A stretch of 64,000 bases of DNA from Rhododendron vialii (Eukaryota > Streptophyta > Magnoliopsida > Ericales > Ericaceae). Below, one piece after another: positions 36,301-49,305 of the stretch; position 1 is the stretch's first letter; each line of letters starts with the position of its first letter. The stretch spans positions 43,870,001 to 43,934,000 of the forward strand of contig NC_080560.1 of assembly GCF_030253575.1 (NCBI RefSeq). The letters run 5' to 3'. Made by a program: the position numbers and the translations under genes. The notes beneath the pieces are model-generated. The model saw only the letters and a program-made list of their open reading frames with translations, ran no database searches and was not told the DNA's origin.

Positions 36301-39300
36301 ATGTTAGGAAGGCCGTTACGAATGCTAGCTTATCATCCTCTTTACTTCAGTTGATCACCAATATCATCAAAGAAAATGCAATTTAGTTGAATCCAGTTAT
36401 GATGCCCATAGATACCTATTTCTTTCACAAAGATAACCTTGATGCCTACATGTACAAATGAAGTAGATACTCAAGATTCAACCAACATGTCAAGTACTCG
36501 AGATATTTAAACCACATTGATTCAAACTTAACACAATACTTCTCATTTATCGTTGTTCTTTTTTTGTATGACTGCATCCACCAGTACGCCAAATGAAGAC
36601 CCAAAACTCTCCTGAATATTCTCTTCCTTCACTATTACCACTTACCCTCCACCTATCCAACTTAAAAACAATGAAAAACTAAGGTGGAAATATGCTAAAA
36701 TTCGACCTTTCCAAAATCTTCATCATCTAAGAACAGGTTCACCAAAGCAAAAACACAAAACAAGAGATCACAGGACCCTTGGAATGCACTGTACATCGCA
36801 TACCTGAGTTACTCTCAGGTCATCGGGACTTATCATATCTCCACATCTCACATCTTTAACTGTATTCTCGCCATCCAATCTGGCATCTATCAGCTTACGA
36901 GTTAAGAAATCAGCTGCGTTCAGTTGATTGATGATGAATTTCTGGTCATGCTTATGATATAAGTTCCCACTCGAACCATGTATATTAGCCCCAATGGATT
37001 GTCCATTACTACAGTTAAAGCTAGCTCCAAGAAATCCTGTATCCAGATGGCCACTTGACAACTCCAGAAGTCCTGAAGAAGGAAGCAAATCAAAATATTT
37101 TAAATCCTATTTAGAAATTATTTGATGAATCAAATTTCTGTACACTTTGAAGCAGAGTGGTGCCTTTAATTTTCATAGCCCTTCACAAGAAATATTAATG
37201 GACTTACAGTGCATCATTAGCTTCAATTTTTGTCAACGAAAAAAATCCAAATAAATCTTATGCAAAGGGTGGTATTCGCATGGTAAGAAATGTTTCCTTT
37301 TGCAAGTTTGAAATCAGTGTCCAATCAACTCATACAAAAGCTCAAAGCAGATGTTGTAAGCGTCTATAGTAATAAGTGTTTAATGCGCCGAAATGAACAG
37401 TTTCAGTTGCATGATTTCAAAAAAATGTGGGCTTACATACTAAAGTGGCCCTTTATATGCCCTTCAACCACAACTATGGTTACGATACATAAGCCCCTCC
37501 CAAGGCTCATTTATAAGTTTATAGTCCTCATTAGAACTCACGAGTCCAAAATTCAACATAAACCTTCTTGATGTCGCAGAATACTAGCATCGCAATGTAT
37601 CTTTACCTGTTTTATTGCCTGCAAGTGATAATGCATTATGAGGCCTTCAACCACCATTATGGTTACGATACATAAGCCCCTCCCAAGGCTCATTTATAAG
37701 TTTATAGTCCTCATTAGAACTCACGAGTCCAAAATTCAACATAAACCTTCTTGATGACGCAGAATACTAGCATCGCAATGTATCTTTACCTGTTTTATTG
37801 CCTGCAACTGATAATGCATTATGAGGTAAAGAACCGCAAACTGTTAGAGCAAGAGAAGAGGTTCCTGGATCTTTTCCAGGATCTCTGTCCTCAAATGCAG
37901 AAGACAATGTCTGTTCATTCCAATCAACTGCATTCGGACTAGATGCATAAGGTGTTTGTTCACTCCAATCCACTGAATTCAGACTTGATGCATAAGACGT
38001 TTGAAGTGTTGAAACAGGGGAGTGAGTTTGTTCCAAGGAAGGCACACTTCCAGGTTGTGACCCTCGATCAACATTAAGCAAACGTGAGACATCCAATTTG
38101 TTACCCTGCATGTGGCATATCAGGAGCGATCAGAATAATAGACTGTGGGCGAAACCAATAATTCCAGAGAAAGTAAGCAACCATCTCAATGCTAACAAAA
38201 GGTAACAAAGTTTTTGGAAGTCTTTACATGGCCAACATTAACACCTAAATATAGAGGGTCACCAAAGCTGCAGAATGGGAGGCCCTTCCTATAGCTTTAG
38301 TTCATATAACAAGAAACAAATTTCTCATACAGAGTATTCTAATGTATTGAAACAAATCAAGAAGCTGAAAACACAGTCACTGCACCTAGTTATCGAAATC
38401 CAGCAATAGCTACTGAACCGTCTTTCTCCAAAACCTCTGTATTTACATCTTTAAATATATCCGTTTCTTCTTTCTGGTAAATGGAACCAAATGGATCGGG
38501 TGCATCAAGGTTTGTGAAAATGGCTTAATAGGACAATTTTTGGAAAGGAGATGAAATACCCACAAATTTTACAAGAACTAGACACAAACATCACACTTTC
38601 AAAGAAATTACACTGATGACCGCAACATAACAATTTTCGTAGAGAATCACCTCTTTCACTTCTCTATAGTGCACGAGAACAATATTCTCTAACTGCCTGA
38701 AACCAAACAATGGTTAAAGCATGACATAAGATTGGGAACATAATGAGAATTGAGAAAGTAAATTTTCATTTGTCAAGTGCATCATAATGCCAATTTCAAA
38801 TATATAATTAAGGAAAATGACATATCTAGAGATGTGGAAGTTGACCAGAAAACAATTCTCAATAGAATATTCAGGTATTATCCCAGCACAAGTTTCTTTC
38901 CTCCTTTTCTTTTAAAAAACTACTTCCTTTGCAATTTGGGGGTGTGCAAGTGTTTGCATGCACATGTACTTTCTTCTTCTGTCTTCAGGTGTTGGAAAGG
39001 CATTTGCGTGAACACAAGGAACGCAAGTAGACTATAAATCAATGGTTTCAAATATTAACTGATGAAAAAATCATGAGCCAGACATCAATGGATCAATAAA
39101 ACTCGAATGATCCCAGAGAGTTATCATCCAACACTAATTTAATGGTAGAAAATTTATTTGGCGCGGTGGTAACCAATTCACGACACAAGCTGTTATCATG
39201 TACTGATGTTAACAGATGTTTTTGAACTAGGGCTTAAAAAGATGAAAGCAGCAATACTCACTCATGAAGCATCCAATAACTGCGCCTCTGAAAGTTCTCA

Positions 39301-42300
39301 TTATCCTCCCCATGGGCGTAGTAGCAATGCAGGACATCCACACTTCCAGCCTGTTTGAACCAACTCAGGAATATTAAGATTTCTTGCTGCTTTTTTTGGT
39401 TCAGAACAAGACAGCAAATTAAAGCTTGCGAGAATAATCTAACCAATTTTATTTTGAATGCAGCTAGTTGTTGGACTACAATTCATAAAGGTGTAGTAGT
39501 TAGTGTAACAAGCAGGCAACCTGAACAATAGGGTAACTGTGCTTTAAAGCACAACGTAAAACTAGAACAGACAAAATACCCCCGAAAGACATGGCTATGT
39601 GATGCCCACGAACCTTTTTATATATCTACAACAGATATAACTCACAAAGGTGACATATACCAACTACGTATCAATGTAAATTCCATTGTGCATGGCATAC
39701 TCACAATTCATGGCCAACATAAACCAATACAAATTGGAAGTTGAAAAAACCAACAGTGAATCTTATGAATAACAGCTTAATTGCACGAAGCGGGAGCTGG
39801 AGGATCATAGAAGCTCCTCATTTGGGAGCGCCGACGGAACGTTTAGGAATAATTTATACGAATTGAAACTATTAAATTTGTAACTTGTGTCAACTGCAAA
39901 TATTTTTTTAATGGATATAAGTAAATATTAGGTTTATACTTTATATTAAGTACTTGAGCAAATTTGAGTTAATGTTTTTCGAGTATCTTATCCCTCTAGA
40001 TAAGGCCCGACAAGGTGCAAAACAATAAGGGCAACTTTTTACCACAATGTTTACAGTTATACATCAAAACAAGCTAACTTACGACTAACAGAACGAATAG
40101 CAGACCTTCAACTTTTCATGAGCTTCTTTGATAGTCTTCCCATCCTTTTTCTTCCTCCAACGGTGACCATCTTTCCGAAAATATCGAAGTATTTTTCGAT
40201 TGAACAGGAACAATGAGCCAGCTATATTAAAAGGACAAAGGAATATAATCCAGGAGGTGTTCGCATATCACAAAATTTCTAGCAATAGGAGAAAACTCTT
40301 CATTTTTTACCAGATGCCAGCATTAAATAAGAAAAGATGCAAGGGGTAAGGAACAGGCAAGCAGTACAGCTAAAACAATCGTCTACTAAACCAAAACAAA
40401 AAAGACATCCACATGGCATATACGTCCATACAATTGAGGATAAAACCATCATGAAGTATGGAAATGGAGTACAGATAGTAACAATAAACAAGAGAAATGC
40501 AATAGCTGTTGATGGGGAAGACTGATGGTGCACTCAATAAGTCACTGAAAATTTATTGGTAAGCTACTTTTGGTATTCACTTACTGGTATATCCAAGAGT
40601 AAGCATAACGAAGATTATCGGAGTAGCCATACATCCTCCACACAAACCCATTCCAAAGGGTTTTTCTCTGAGTCCTATTCATGAACACTTGCTCTATGAG
40701 TCTATTCCACTTTGCTGGTTAAATTTCTAATCAACACAATTGATAGCAAGCCTGCACAACACAAGTTCTTCCTTCTTTATATAAGGATCAAGAAAGTGTG
40801 AATCCAAATACTTGGGCACTTAAAAGTGCCCACTGCACTTGACCAATTGTTATTTCTTCTTTTTATGGATAACTACAAAACGACATTCCCAAGAAACATA
40901 GTTTTTCACTGTGCATTCATCCCTATAACCGCATTTTCTTCTCCCACCATGAATCATTCTAAATACCCTCATTCTACCAATGATCGATTGTAGAATGTTT
41001 CCAGTAGTCCAGAATTGAAATTATCACAATAACCTGTAACAAATTCTAGCAAGCATGTATCTGACCACACAGCACCATCCTTGTTAACCAACTAACATTC
41101 ACAATCAATGCCCTATTTGTATCCTCGCTGAAAGAATCGTCATAAAAACAATCACCTTCAGACATCTCCTGAAAATTCAGGTTCATTGTTCCTTCTAGTA
41201 AACTATATGTCTACGTGAGAATGACTTCAACACTAGGTTGCACATCCTTGTGAATTTTCTTCAACAGGATTCTCACTTCACATCCAACCTATGTTACCAT
41301 GGTGCAGTACCAACTAAATTCGTTTTGGAACAGAATTTCAACTAAATTCGTTTTGGAACAGAATTTCTAAATTCACTACCGCACATGATACTTCATGCTA
41401 GAATTAGAAGAGAAGATTCTAAGGTTCGGTCCCCAAATAATCAGTAACTTGACCAATTCGATTTAGACATTGAACGCGCAGAGATGACCCTTTTTGTTTT
41501 CCTGATAGGTACAGAAGATGCCAAACACATTAAAAGAATATAAGACAATCTTGTAGAGATACAAAAAGTAATACACCAAAAGCTAGGACCCATAAATCCT
41601 CCATTAATACCATGATGCAAGGTGCACATATTGCAACATAGAGTTGAAGCTTGTAAAGTCAGTAACGGGGGCAACCTTGTGGCCGATTGGGCGGTTCAGA
41701 TGCTAATTGAAATGTTTTGTGGTTCCTTAGAATTTCGCAAATTTCCATCGGTCGGAGCCAGCGTTGTTGTGCTTCTTGTAGTATTTGCTCAAGGTCTACG
41801 TAAGTCCAAGAGTTGAACATTAGCAACAACGAGTAGTACATCACTCATACAGGCCCAAGAAAATAAGAATATACGACATGAGACCAGAATTAACATACCA
41901 ATGAACTACAACACAATATTTTTCTCGTCGTATTATCTAGTAGAATTCACCTTCAAATGGACATCAAACTAACCTCTCAACGCATGCAGACAACTGGAAA
42001 GTTTTTGTGACACAAGTGCGCTTGCGCGCGCGCAGACACACACACACAGGGGAGAGAGAGAGAGATGCACTGAAACTGAAGCTTAGAAGCAAGAAGATAC
42101 ACAATGCACGGGGAGTAATGGTTACCTTTCAAGACAATAAGGCATTCTACTATCACAATTGCAATCATCAATGCATGAACTAGAACTAAACACATACATA
42201 TATGTATACACGTATCTATCTATATGTATATATCAAGAGAACACATTAAACAAGTTCATATACGTACGTATAATGTATATGTCTAAATCAAGAAAACGAG

Positions 42301-42608
42301 GAAAGAAGAAAGAAGGCGCTTGCACGTAATGAAGAATATTGACAGCAATCTATCGAGTTGATCGGAAAGGAAGGGGCATTTCCAACGAAACAAATCAAGA
42401 TTAACATAATAATAATATCAATAAAAGAAGCATAAACCTCAAGAAAAGCGAGAAACTATCAAGAATGGTTAATAATAGTCCATAAACAGAACAGACAATT
42501 TGTATCTAATCTATACATGACATGACGATATATCCAGAGGAACGGATTAGGAGAGTGAGAAAACTCACTTAGTGGCTCAGTAGGACCGTAACGTCTGCTT
42601 TCCGCCAT
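33320..42608 (-). CDS. CAMTA: calmodulin-binding transcription activator (CAMTA1/2/3 clade, SR1-like)
   Basis: Calcium/calmodulin-responsive nuclear factor of cold and defence responses (family knowledge). Eleven exons join to 987 aa: 42569-42608, 41676-41795, 40106-40221, 39262-39350, 38651-38696, 37790-38105, 36804-37072, 35717-36091, 34893-35596, 34082-34658, 33320-33631. The CG-1 DNA-binding domain spans about 14-137 (RWLRPMEICEILRNH, YFRKDGHRWRKKKDGKT, HCYYAHGEDNENFQRRSYWM). A TIG domain begins near 445, and ankyrin repeats lie near 645-740 (GKTALHWAAYYGREEAV). IQ motifs lie near 800 and 860-895, and the calmodulin-binding helix is VVWSVSIVEKAILRWRR. The start MAESRRYG and the CG-1 sequence fit the CAMTA1-3 group rather than CAMTA4/5. 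The reading frame ends in KFEDSR just after the last domain. Tandem duplications affect the exon 6 donor and the promoter. Confidence 0.94.
37461..37826. repeat. 183-bp tandem duplication spanning a CAMTA splice donor
   Basis: Units 37461-37643 and 37644-37826 are about 98 percent identical by eye. The right unit contains the last 37 bp of CAMTA exon 6 and its GT donor (37788-37789). The left unit repeats both inside intron 6, giving a second potential donor at about 37605. Confidence 0.92.
41311..41366. repeat. 28-bp perfect tandem repeat in CAMTA intron 2
   Basis: The unit CAACTAAATTCGTTTTGGAA plus eight more bases occurs twice head to tail without mismatch, at 41311 and 41339. Confidence 0.9.
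42024..42063. repeat. (GC)n-(AC)n-(GA)n compound microsatellite in CAMTA intron 1
   Basis: GCGCGCGCGC is followed by CAGACACACACACACA and a (GA)n run. The alternating purine-pyrimidine part can adopt Z-DNA. The GC part contains overlapping CGCG cores, the motif that CAMTA proteins themselves bind. Confidence 0.8.
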
Positions 42609-42807
42609 TATCAAACAGATACTCGAACCGAAACCCTAAAACAACTATCGCCAGAACTTCTTCCAAGTTGTAATCGAGAACTCAGAGAGAGAGAGAGTAG
42701 AGTAAACCCTAACAGGCTGAGAGCAATGAGTGGAGAGAGATGATTTGTTGTTGTTGTATATAATATACGTCATGCAAAGAAAGAAAGAAGTGTAGAGTTT
42801 TTGTTAT

Positions 42808-42916
42808 GAGAGAGAGAGAGAGAGAGAGGTGGAAAGTCAGAGGAGTCAAGGTCTGTGTCCACACTGAAGAGAGAGAGAGAGAGAGAGTCAGAGGAGTCAA
42901 GGTCTGTGTCCACACT
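42808..42916. repeat. duplicated (GA)n plus 30-bp unit in the CAMTA promoter or leader
   Basis: GTCAGAGGAGTCAAGGTCTG and ten more bases occur identically at 42836-42865 and 42887-42916, each preceded by a (GA)n run (42808-42828, 42868-42887). In CAMTA sense these are CT-rich tracts 230-310 bp before the start codon. Confidence 0.88.
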
Positions 42917-44300
42917 AAGAAAACTGATGAGGTGAGCCCGGCGAGGGTGAGGTCGTTTTTCTGTTTCTGTTTATAGGGTTATGGATCCGACGTGGCACTG
43001 GGGTTTTACTCCCTTCCTGGCTAAGCCGACGTCACATATTGGGATATCCTTTGGGACCACAACCGGATTTTCTGTCGTGTCTGAAAGCAACTTGAGTAGT
43101 TTTTTTTTTTTTTTTCAATTACCCAAAAAAAAAAAAACTTGAGTAGTTTTTTTTTCCATCGAAGGGAAGAGGTGTTCGGATCAATTTATGTACATCTTAT
43201 TTTCATCTTTTTTGATTTGGTCAAAGACAGAACATCTACGCTGGAAGCTTGGAATTAGGAGATTAATAAAAATTACACTCTTGCGATCTGACCCCAAAAA
43301 ATTATCACGTTTCATGTTTGGATTTACAATTCATCCATGTCCTCGCTTGAACTACCTCATATTGCAACTTGAGTAGTTTTCTCTCTATTAATAGTAATAA
43401 TAACTCACTCATTAAACCAATTTAGCCAAATGGTTCACTTAAATAACGAGTTGGAGCTCGTGGAGCCCCCTAGGCCATGCAGAAGTGGTTCGAAAATATT
43501 CATTGGTCACCCTCACACATGTTGATCATATCTAAAACGAATTGATTGGAGTAATTTTTTTTTTTTAAACAACATGAACAAATTAGATTAGTCTTGTAAT
43601 TGTATGAAGATGCTATCCTCACATTTGTCTTTAAAAAATTTGTTAAAAACGTTATGTTTGCATGAGCTTAATCTCACCACATTATGGCTTTAGAATTAGT
43701 GGTCTATACTTGTCTTCAACCGAATTAGTATTTTCATAAGTAGACTTAATTGTTTATTTTCCATCATAAATTAATTTGTTCTTTTTTGACAAATGAGCTA
43801 CACGTAGTATACTACAAAATAAATAAATATTGAGTTGAATCCCAATTAGATCCAATCCATGATAGATTAGATAGATGAGATAGTGGGATGAGATCGGACT
43901 TTGCAATATTTACCCATTTTTAAGGGAGCTGGCGCGTATAGCACAAGGACACTTGTCTGACGGGTTAGCCGTGCCAATGCCATTGTAATTGCTTCAATCT
44001 CATGAGAACAACCATACATAGATATGGATCCGACGAATTATCCCGATAAATAAATTTTGGCAGTTTGACGCAACTGTATGGTGAGTACTCATCAAGGAAA
44101 AAAAAAAAAAGGGTATCAGGATTGGTCCCAAATGTTTACAAAAATCAATCAACTGAAGTTACTGAACCAAGTTGTGGGCCAATGATAGATCCAGCTCATT
44201 GCTACAGTGTGATCTGTGGGCGTTTGTTAAACTGTGGTCGTCTAACAATGGTACCAAGTCAACATCATTCAAACCACCAATCTGAACCGAACTTTCCGGA

Positions 44301-44575
44301 TTGAGCGAGTCCTTACGGAGCTTACTTGACTGTAATTGAGCTTACTCTGCTCATTTGGTCCCGGATTATCACAAGAAAAACAACCGACGCTAGAAATTCT
44401 TAGGAATAAGAATGCATGAATGACAAGTTGCTTTCACTATTGAGCGCGTCCTTACGGAGCTTTCCTTGACTGAAATTGAGCTTACTCTGCTCAATTGGTC
44501 CCGGATTATTGCAAGAAAAACAACCAACTTAGAAATTCTTAGGTATTAGAATGCATGAATGACAAGTTGCTTTCA
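44301..44575. repeat. 139-bp intergenic tandem duplication
   Basis: Units start at 44301 and 44440, with TTGAGCG at each start and GACAAGTTGCTTTCA at each end. Several substitutions separate them. Confidence 0.88.
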
Positions 44576-45030
44576 GTGCAAAAAGTAGTAGTCAAACTGC
44601 ATTCAAGTCTTTCATGTCCGGTCCTCGAATGGGAGTAGAGGCGGTTGGGTAGGAGCCATATCTATATACAGTTGTTTGATTCAGATACGGAGGCAATCAA
44701 AATCAATCAAGTTGGATTGAAACTACCAACTAGTAAATATGTGCAATTGAAACGTCTGGAGAAAAGATGGGAAGTCAACTTTGCCATCACAGCATGACTA
44801 GTTAAAAAATTTGACGGCACAAGGATCATTGATGTAATAATCATAGACTTGTGAAAACCAATCAAAGTTACAACTCTCGACAGGAAAAGGGCTAAATTAG
44901 ATGATTGCTTAAGACCTAGTTACAGTAAACAAACAGAGGAAGCCACATTTGCCAACCTCAAGACAAGACTTTCAGTGAGTTCCAGTAGAACAGAAAGAAT
45001 CCAAATATACTGGACTCGAGGCGTCGTTTT

Positions 45031-48000
45031 TCAATCCAGAGGCGTTTCATGCGTCAAGCCTGGCCTTGATGAATTGTCCTAAAATCAGATGAGAAAAACA
45101 GAGAGAAACCAATTACTACGGCAGCATCCAACTCGGTCCCAGCTCAAGACATGCTTCTGCGAATTCAGGTGTAGAAAAGGGAACGCAATAATATCTAACA
45201 CAATATTTGGCCAAGCGGGTCTCTCAAAGCCTTGAGGAAATTAAAGGTGATGATAAAGAAACTTAGACTGACCTTGATACAAACATATATGTAATGCACA
45301 TCTGGATTCTTTCCAAGAGCTGCTTCCAACGAGCTTCCATCATCATCCAACGGAATAGAAGAGGTCAGCTCCCATTTCTGATGTCCAGAACTTTCTTTTG
45401 ACGGAAGTTTTTCTGCATACATGGTCACAGTCATCCACAAAAGATGCAGTATTCATAGTCACATACCAATAACAATGAGGCGTGACAAGTCATATAACAG
45501 GACAGTGATTAATAAGGCAACAATCCACCATGATGTAAAAAAAAAATAAAACATTCATGATTGCAAGACCAGCTTCCCAAACCAAAGCTTTGATTTCCCT
45601 TGTGGTGGCACTCTTGTGGTGTCATTTACCATGTCAAGGGTTCGAACCATGGTACCCCACTCTCTCAACCAAAAAAGACCAGCTTCCCAAGGACTCTGGA
45701 TTTGATGGATCTTTCTTTAGCCAAAAGTTGACAATACAATCAATGAAAAATAGCTTCAACATGATATTTTATCATCCTTTGAATATTTGTGCATGAATTT
45801 AAGTTAATACCCTTCCTTTGTGCACATTCATACATGCTTCTGCAAGTGCGCATGGGTATTGGCAAGACGTATATAAGGGTGTGCATGTACATGTGTAAAG
45901 GAGAGGCTATAAAAACCACAGTTCAAACCATCAAGTGCACTACATATTCCGACTTACACAAGCACTTGTATCTGCACAGGAGATGCATGGAACACTTGAT
46001 TATACTTTTTCTCCCATAACATCAAGGTGAAATAAGGAAAGAGCAGTTGACGCGCTTTCCAAGTGATAAAACTTCTACTTCTCCCATTTTTTGTTTGAAG
46101 TAATTAATTTAGTTTCTACTTCTAAGTCAAAACTCAAGAGGGTAAGAGACACTTGACTGTCTATGTCAGCTGAATTTATAGTAACATGAATTGGTGGAAC
46201 CGGTAAGCTATGTAAAAATCCACTATAAGAAGTAATAGGGACGGATCTAAAGGGGGGCACGTGCCCCCCCTCGAAATGAAAATATATTTTGTATAAATTA
46301 GCATAATTATGAACGTGTGCTAATATATAAACATATACACTTGCATATATCTCGAAAATACACATATAGAATTAGTTTTATGCCTGAATTTCATCATATG
46401 GTGCATTTATATTTGTTTTTTTATGAACTGTTTGTCTATTTGGAGCTATTCTTTCTTGATTCTCTTTATTTTTAACCGTCTGGAAGAAACATTTTAAAAT
46501 AAAGTCATTAACAAAACTAGCTCGATCATTCTAAAACTCGTAGGTGTTCATTTAAAACATATTTTAAATTTTGTCTAAGATTTTGTGCTCATTTTTACCT
46601 AATTTAACTTAAAGTACGCGTTATAAACATTTGTAGTTAGTAATGCATACCTTAATTCTGTGATTGACTAAAAAAAAATGAACTTTTGCCATTATGATTA
46701 ACAAGTGCCCCACTAGGCTATATTCCTGAATCCGTCACTGGGAAGTAACATTGTCGATCATAACTGCAATGAAGCTTTGGCTAACCTATCACATGAAGTT
46801 TTATTGTACATGACCATGATTCTCTCAACAAGCGTAAACGATAACTTGGTGCTCCATATGTGATCTGCATAACAAGTGAGCCTCGTTAGAGTAACAAGAA
46901 TAATGCAAACAACAAAAGTCCACAAAGCCGCAATAGACATCAAGTAGGGAAAGACAATGATTTGTGAACAAAATTTTCTAGTCTAGAATAGAAAGTAAGG
47001 AATTCTTACCAGAATATAAACTCCTTTATTCTTGAGGACCCTATAGTTTGTCATCAACTGCTTCAATATTTGAACAGATCAAGAAAGAAAAAAGTAACAG
47101 TGTGGGAAAAATGCCTAATGTTGGACTTGATTCCATCATACCTTCCAACCTCCTCAAGCATCTTAGCAGCATTTAGACGTGAATTACTGCCGCACTACAA
47201 ATACAAATTTCGGTTTAGTAATTAACTCTTTAACATAACGGAAGTATAAGCAAATACAGAACTCACCAAGAGGGAATCTAGAGTCCCTGGAAATACCACA
47301 AATAAAATTACATCAGGTTTGTTTAGAAAACCATTTGAACATGCAACTCAGATTCCATAAAACCGTCCGGATAGAGGACAAATATTCAACAAACCTTTAT
47401 CAATAACAGCATCAAAGGAACCTGCTTCAAATTCACTCATATCTCGGACATCCATTTTAATATCTGCTAAATGTTGAGGAAATGGCGGTTACCGTATACA
47501 GATCATCATTGCAGTTCTAACAAGGACGGAAGTTCCAGCTGTTTCATGGAATGATCCTGAGAGCATCTTTCCTATTCACTAATTGTGTGACTATCAGTCT
47601 ATTTGTTTCTAAAATTATAGTTCTAATATTCACAGGAAGGATGACTGCCTCGAGAGTCGAGACATAGCACAACAAATAACGTATTGTTACTGAAATGCAT
47701 ATGAATGTGCTCAATGCGACTGATTTCAGACCTCAATAGATCCACATCAAGTTCAACCAACTACAGCACCATGGAATCAAGTTATACAGATGAACATAAA
47801 AGAAACTACATCTTAGAGCACTTCGAAATCGAAAAGCCAGAGATCCTTCCTACACAAAAACAAACAAAAGATACACTTCAGCTGCGGACGGTTGCTGTAT
47901 TTCTTCTTCATGGCATCAATCACAACAGAGGATATATCAACGTTGACAACATCCATATACCCATCATCAACCATTCCTTCACTAAATGCTGCAAACACAA

Positions 48001-49260
48001 GCACCGTAATTAGCAGCCACACGTTTAATCTATATAGTTGCTATGTCAATACAAATTCGTCCAACATGCAATCCCCTCAAGGAAAGAACCACCAAAACAT
48101 TGAAACCAGCAAAAGCCATGAAGTTTTCTCCTAATGTCTAAAGGCAGAAGTTGCAGCAGCAGCTGCGAATTTTAGCACAATTAAAGCAAAACTGGAAAAT
48201 CGTTGCAGATGGGTGTGCTTCCTATTATTAGTCAATAGTCATCCTTTTTTACCTCGTACTCTTTCAATATGTCAGTTAACTAATCAAAATAGACATCATC
48301 AGTGAATTACATACCAATAATGCACTAATTTTATCATCACTTCAACGATTGAGCAAGTGATTTGCCACCATTGTGGCCCCTTATTAAGACTTAAATAATC
48401 AATTTCAATCCGCATACCAGACTTCTATGCTACGTCTCCAGAAAATTATGCATCCAGATCAAAACTTCCACTCATAAAATTCCAAATTTGGGATGATGCA
48501 ATTAATTCAAAAAGACAAATCCCATAGATGGACTCTGCTTAGAGACAAAATTCCAACAGAGATCTAACACAGAAGCTCATAGACTCATAAGAAAGATAGA
48601 GACGCAAAATATTCACACACACACACAAATACTCATATGCAGCCGTTGAAATCTGAAAATTGCTTAATATAATGTTGGGACCTCTCCATTGATTTTGAGG
48701 TGGTCATAGAGTTTTCACATTTTGTTCATTTGATACGTAATTAAGGCCTAGTTTCCCCAAAAAAAATACAACTTAGATTTTTTGTTTTGTCCTTATTAAA
48801 AAGATCTTTTTGCATTTGTTAATTTTGAATCAAGCTTTTGTGTTTTTCGGATTATTGGTTGGTTCGACAAGAGAAATCAAAAATAAAAAAACCTATGACT
48901 TTTACCCAAATTTTTATGAAAATATCTTTTCTACTTTTTCTTGGATAATTCTAAAAACATTTGGGTACAAATCATAATTTTTTACTTTTTTAATTCCTTT
49001 TATCGGGACGAACAAACAATTCACAAAAATTTGATGCAAAACTAACAAATCCGAAAAGAATTTGAATGAGGAAAAAACAAAAAAGTCAATTTTTTTTTTT
49101 TGGTTTGGGAAGGTAGGCCTAAAACTAGTTAGTTTGAGTGTGCACCAGTTGAAGAACCACGCAAATTATCTGTGTCCTGCTTTTCTTTTTTCTTGCTTGA
49201 TTTGGATGGAATTGAAAACAGCATAAATGTATGATGATGTATATAATATATGGACACACA

Positions 49261-49305
<45 letters not shown>

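Larger units (their letters stand above)
42609..45030. other. intergenic region: CAMTA promoter and leader, then methyltransferase 3' flank
   Basis: The CAMTA side (42609-43100) carries GA-rich leader repeats. The remainder is AT-rich with homopolymer runs and a 139-bp tandem duplication (44301-44575). No gene was recognised. Confidence 0.55.

Noticed and set aside
47860-47880. Donor GAA|GTGTAT two bases earlier for methyltransferase exon 2
   Set aside because: It puts a stop codon at the start of exon 3; the donor after AAGT gives the conserved LKYIKMDVRDM.
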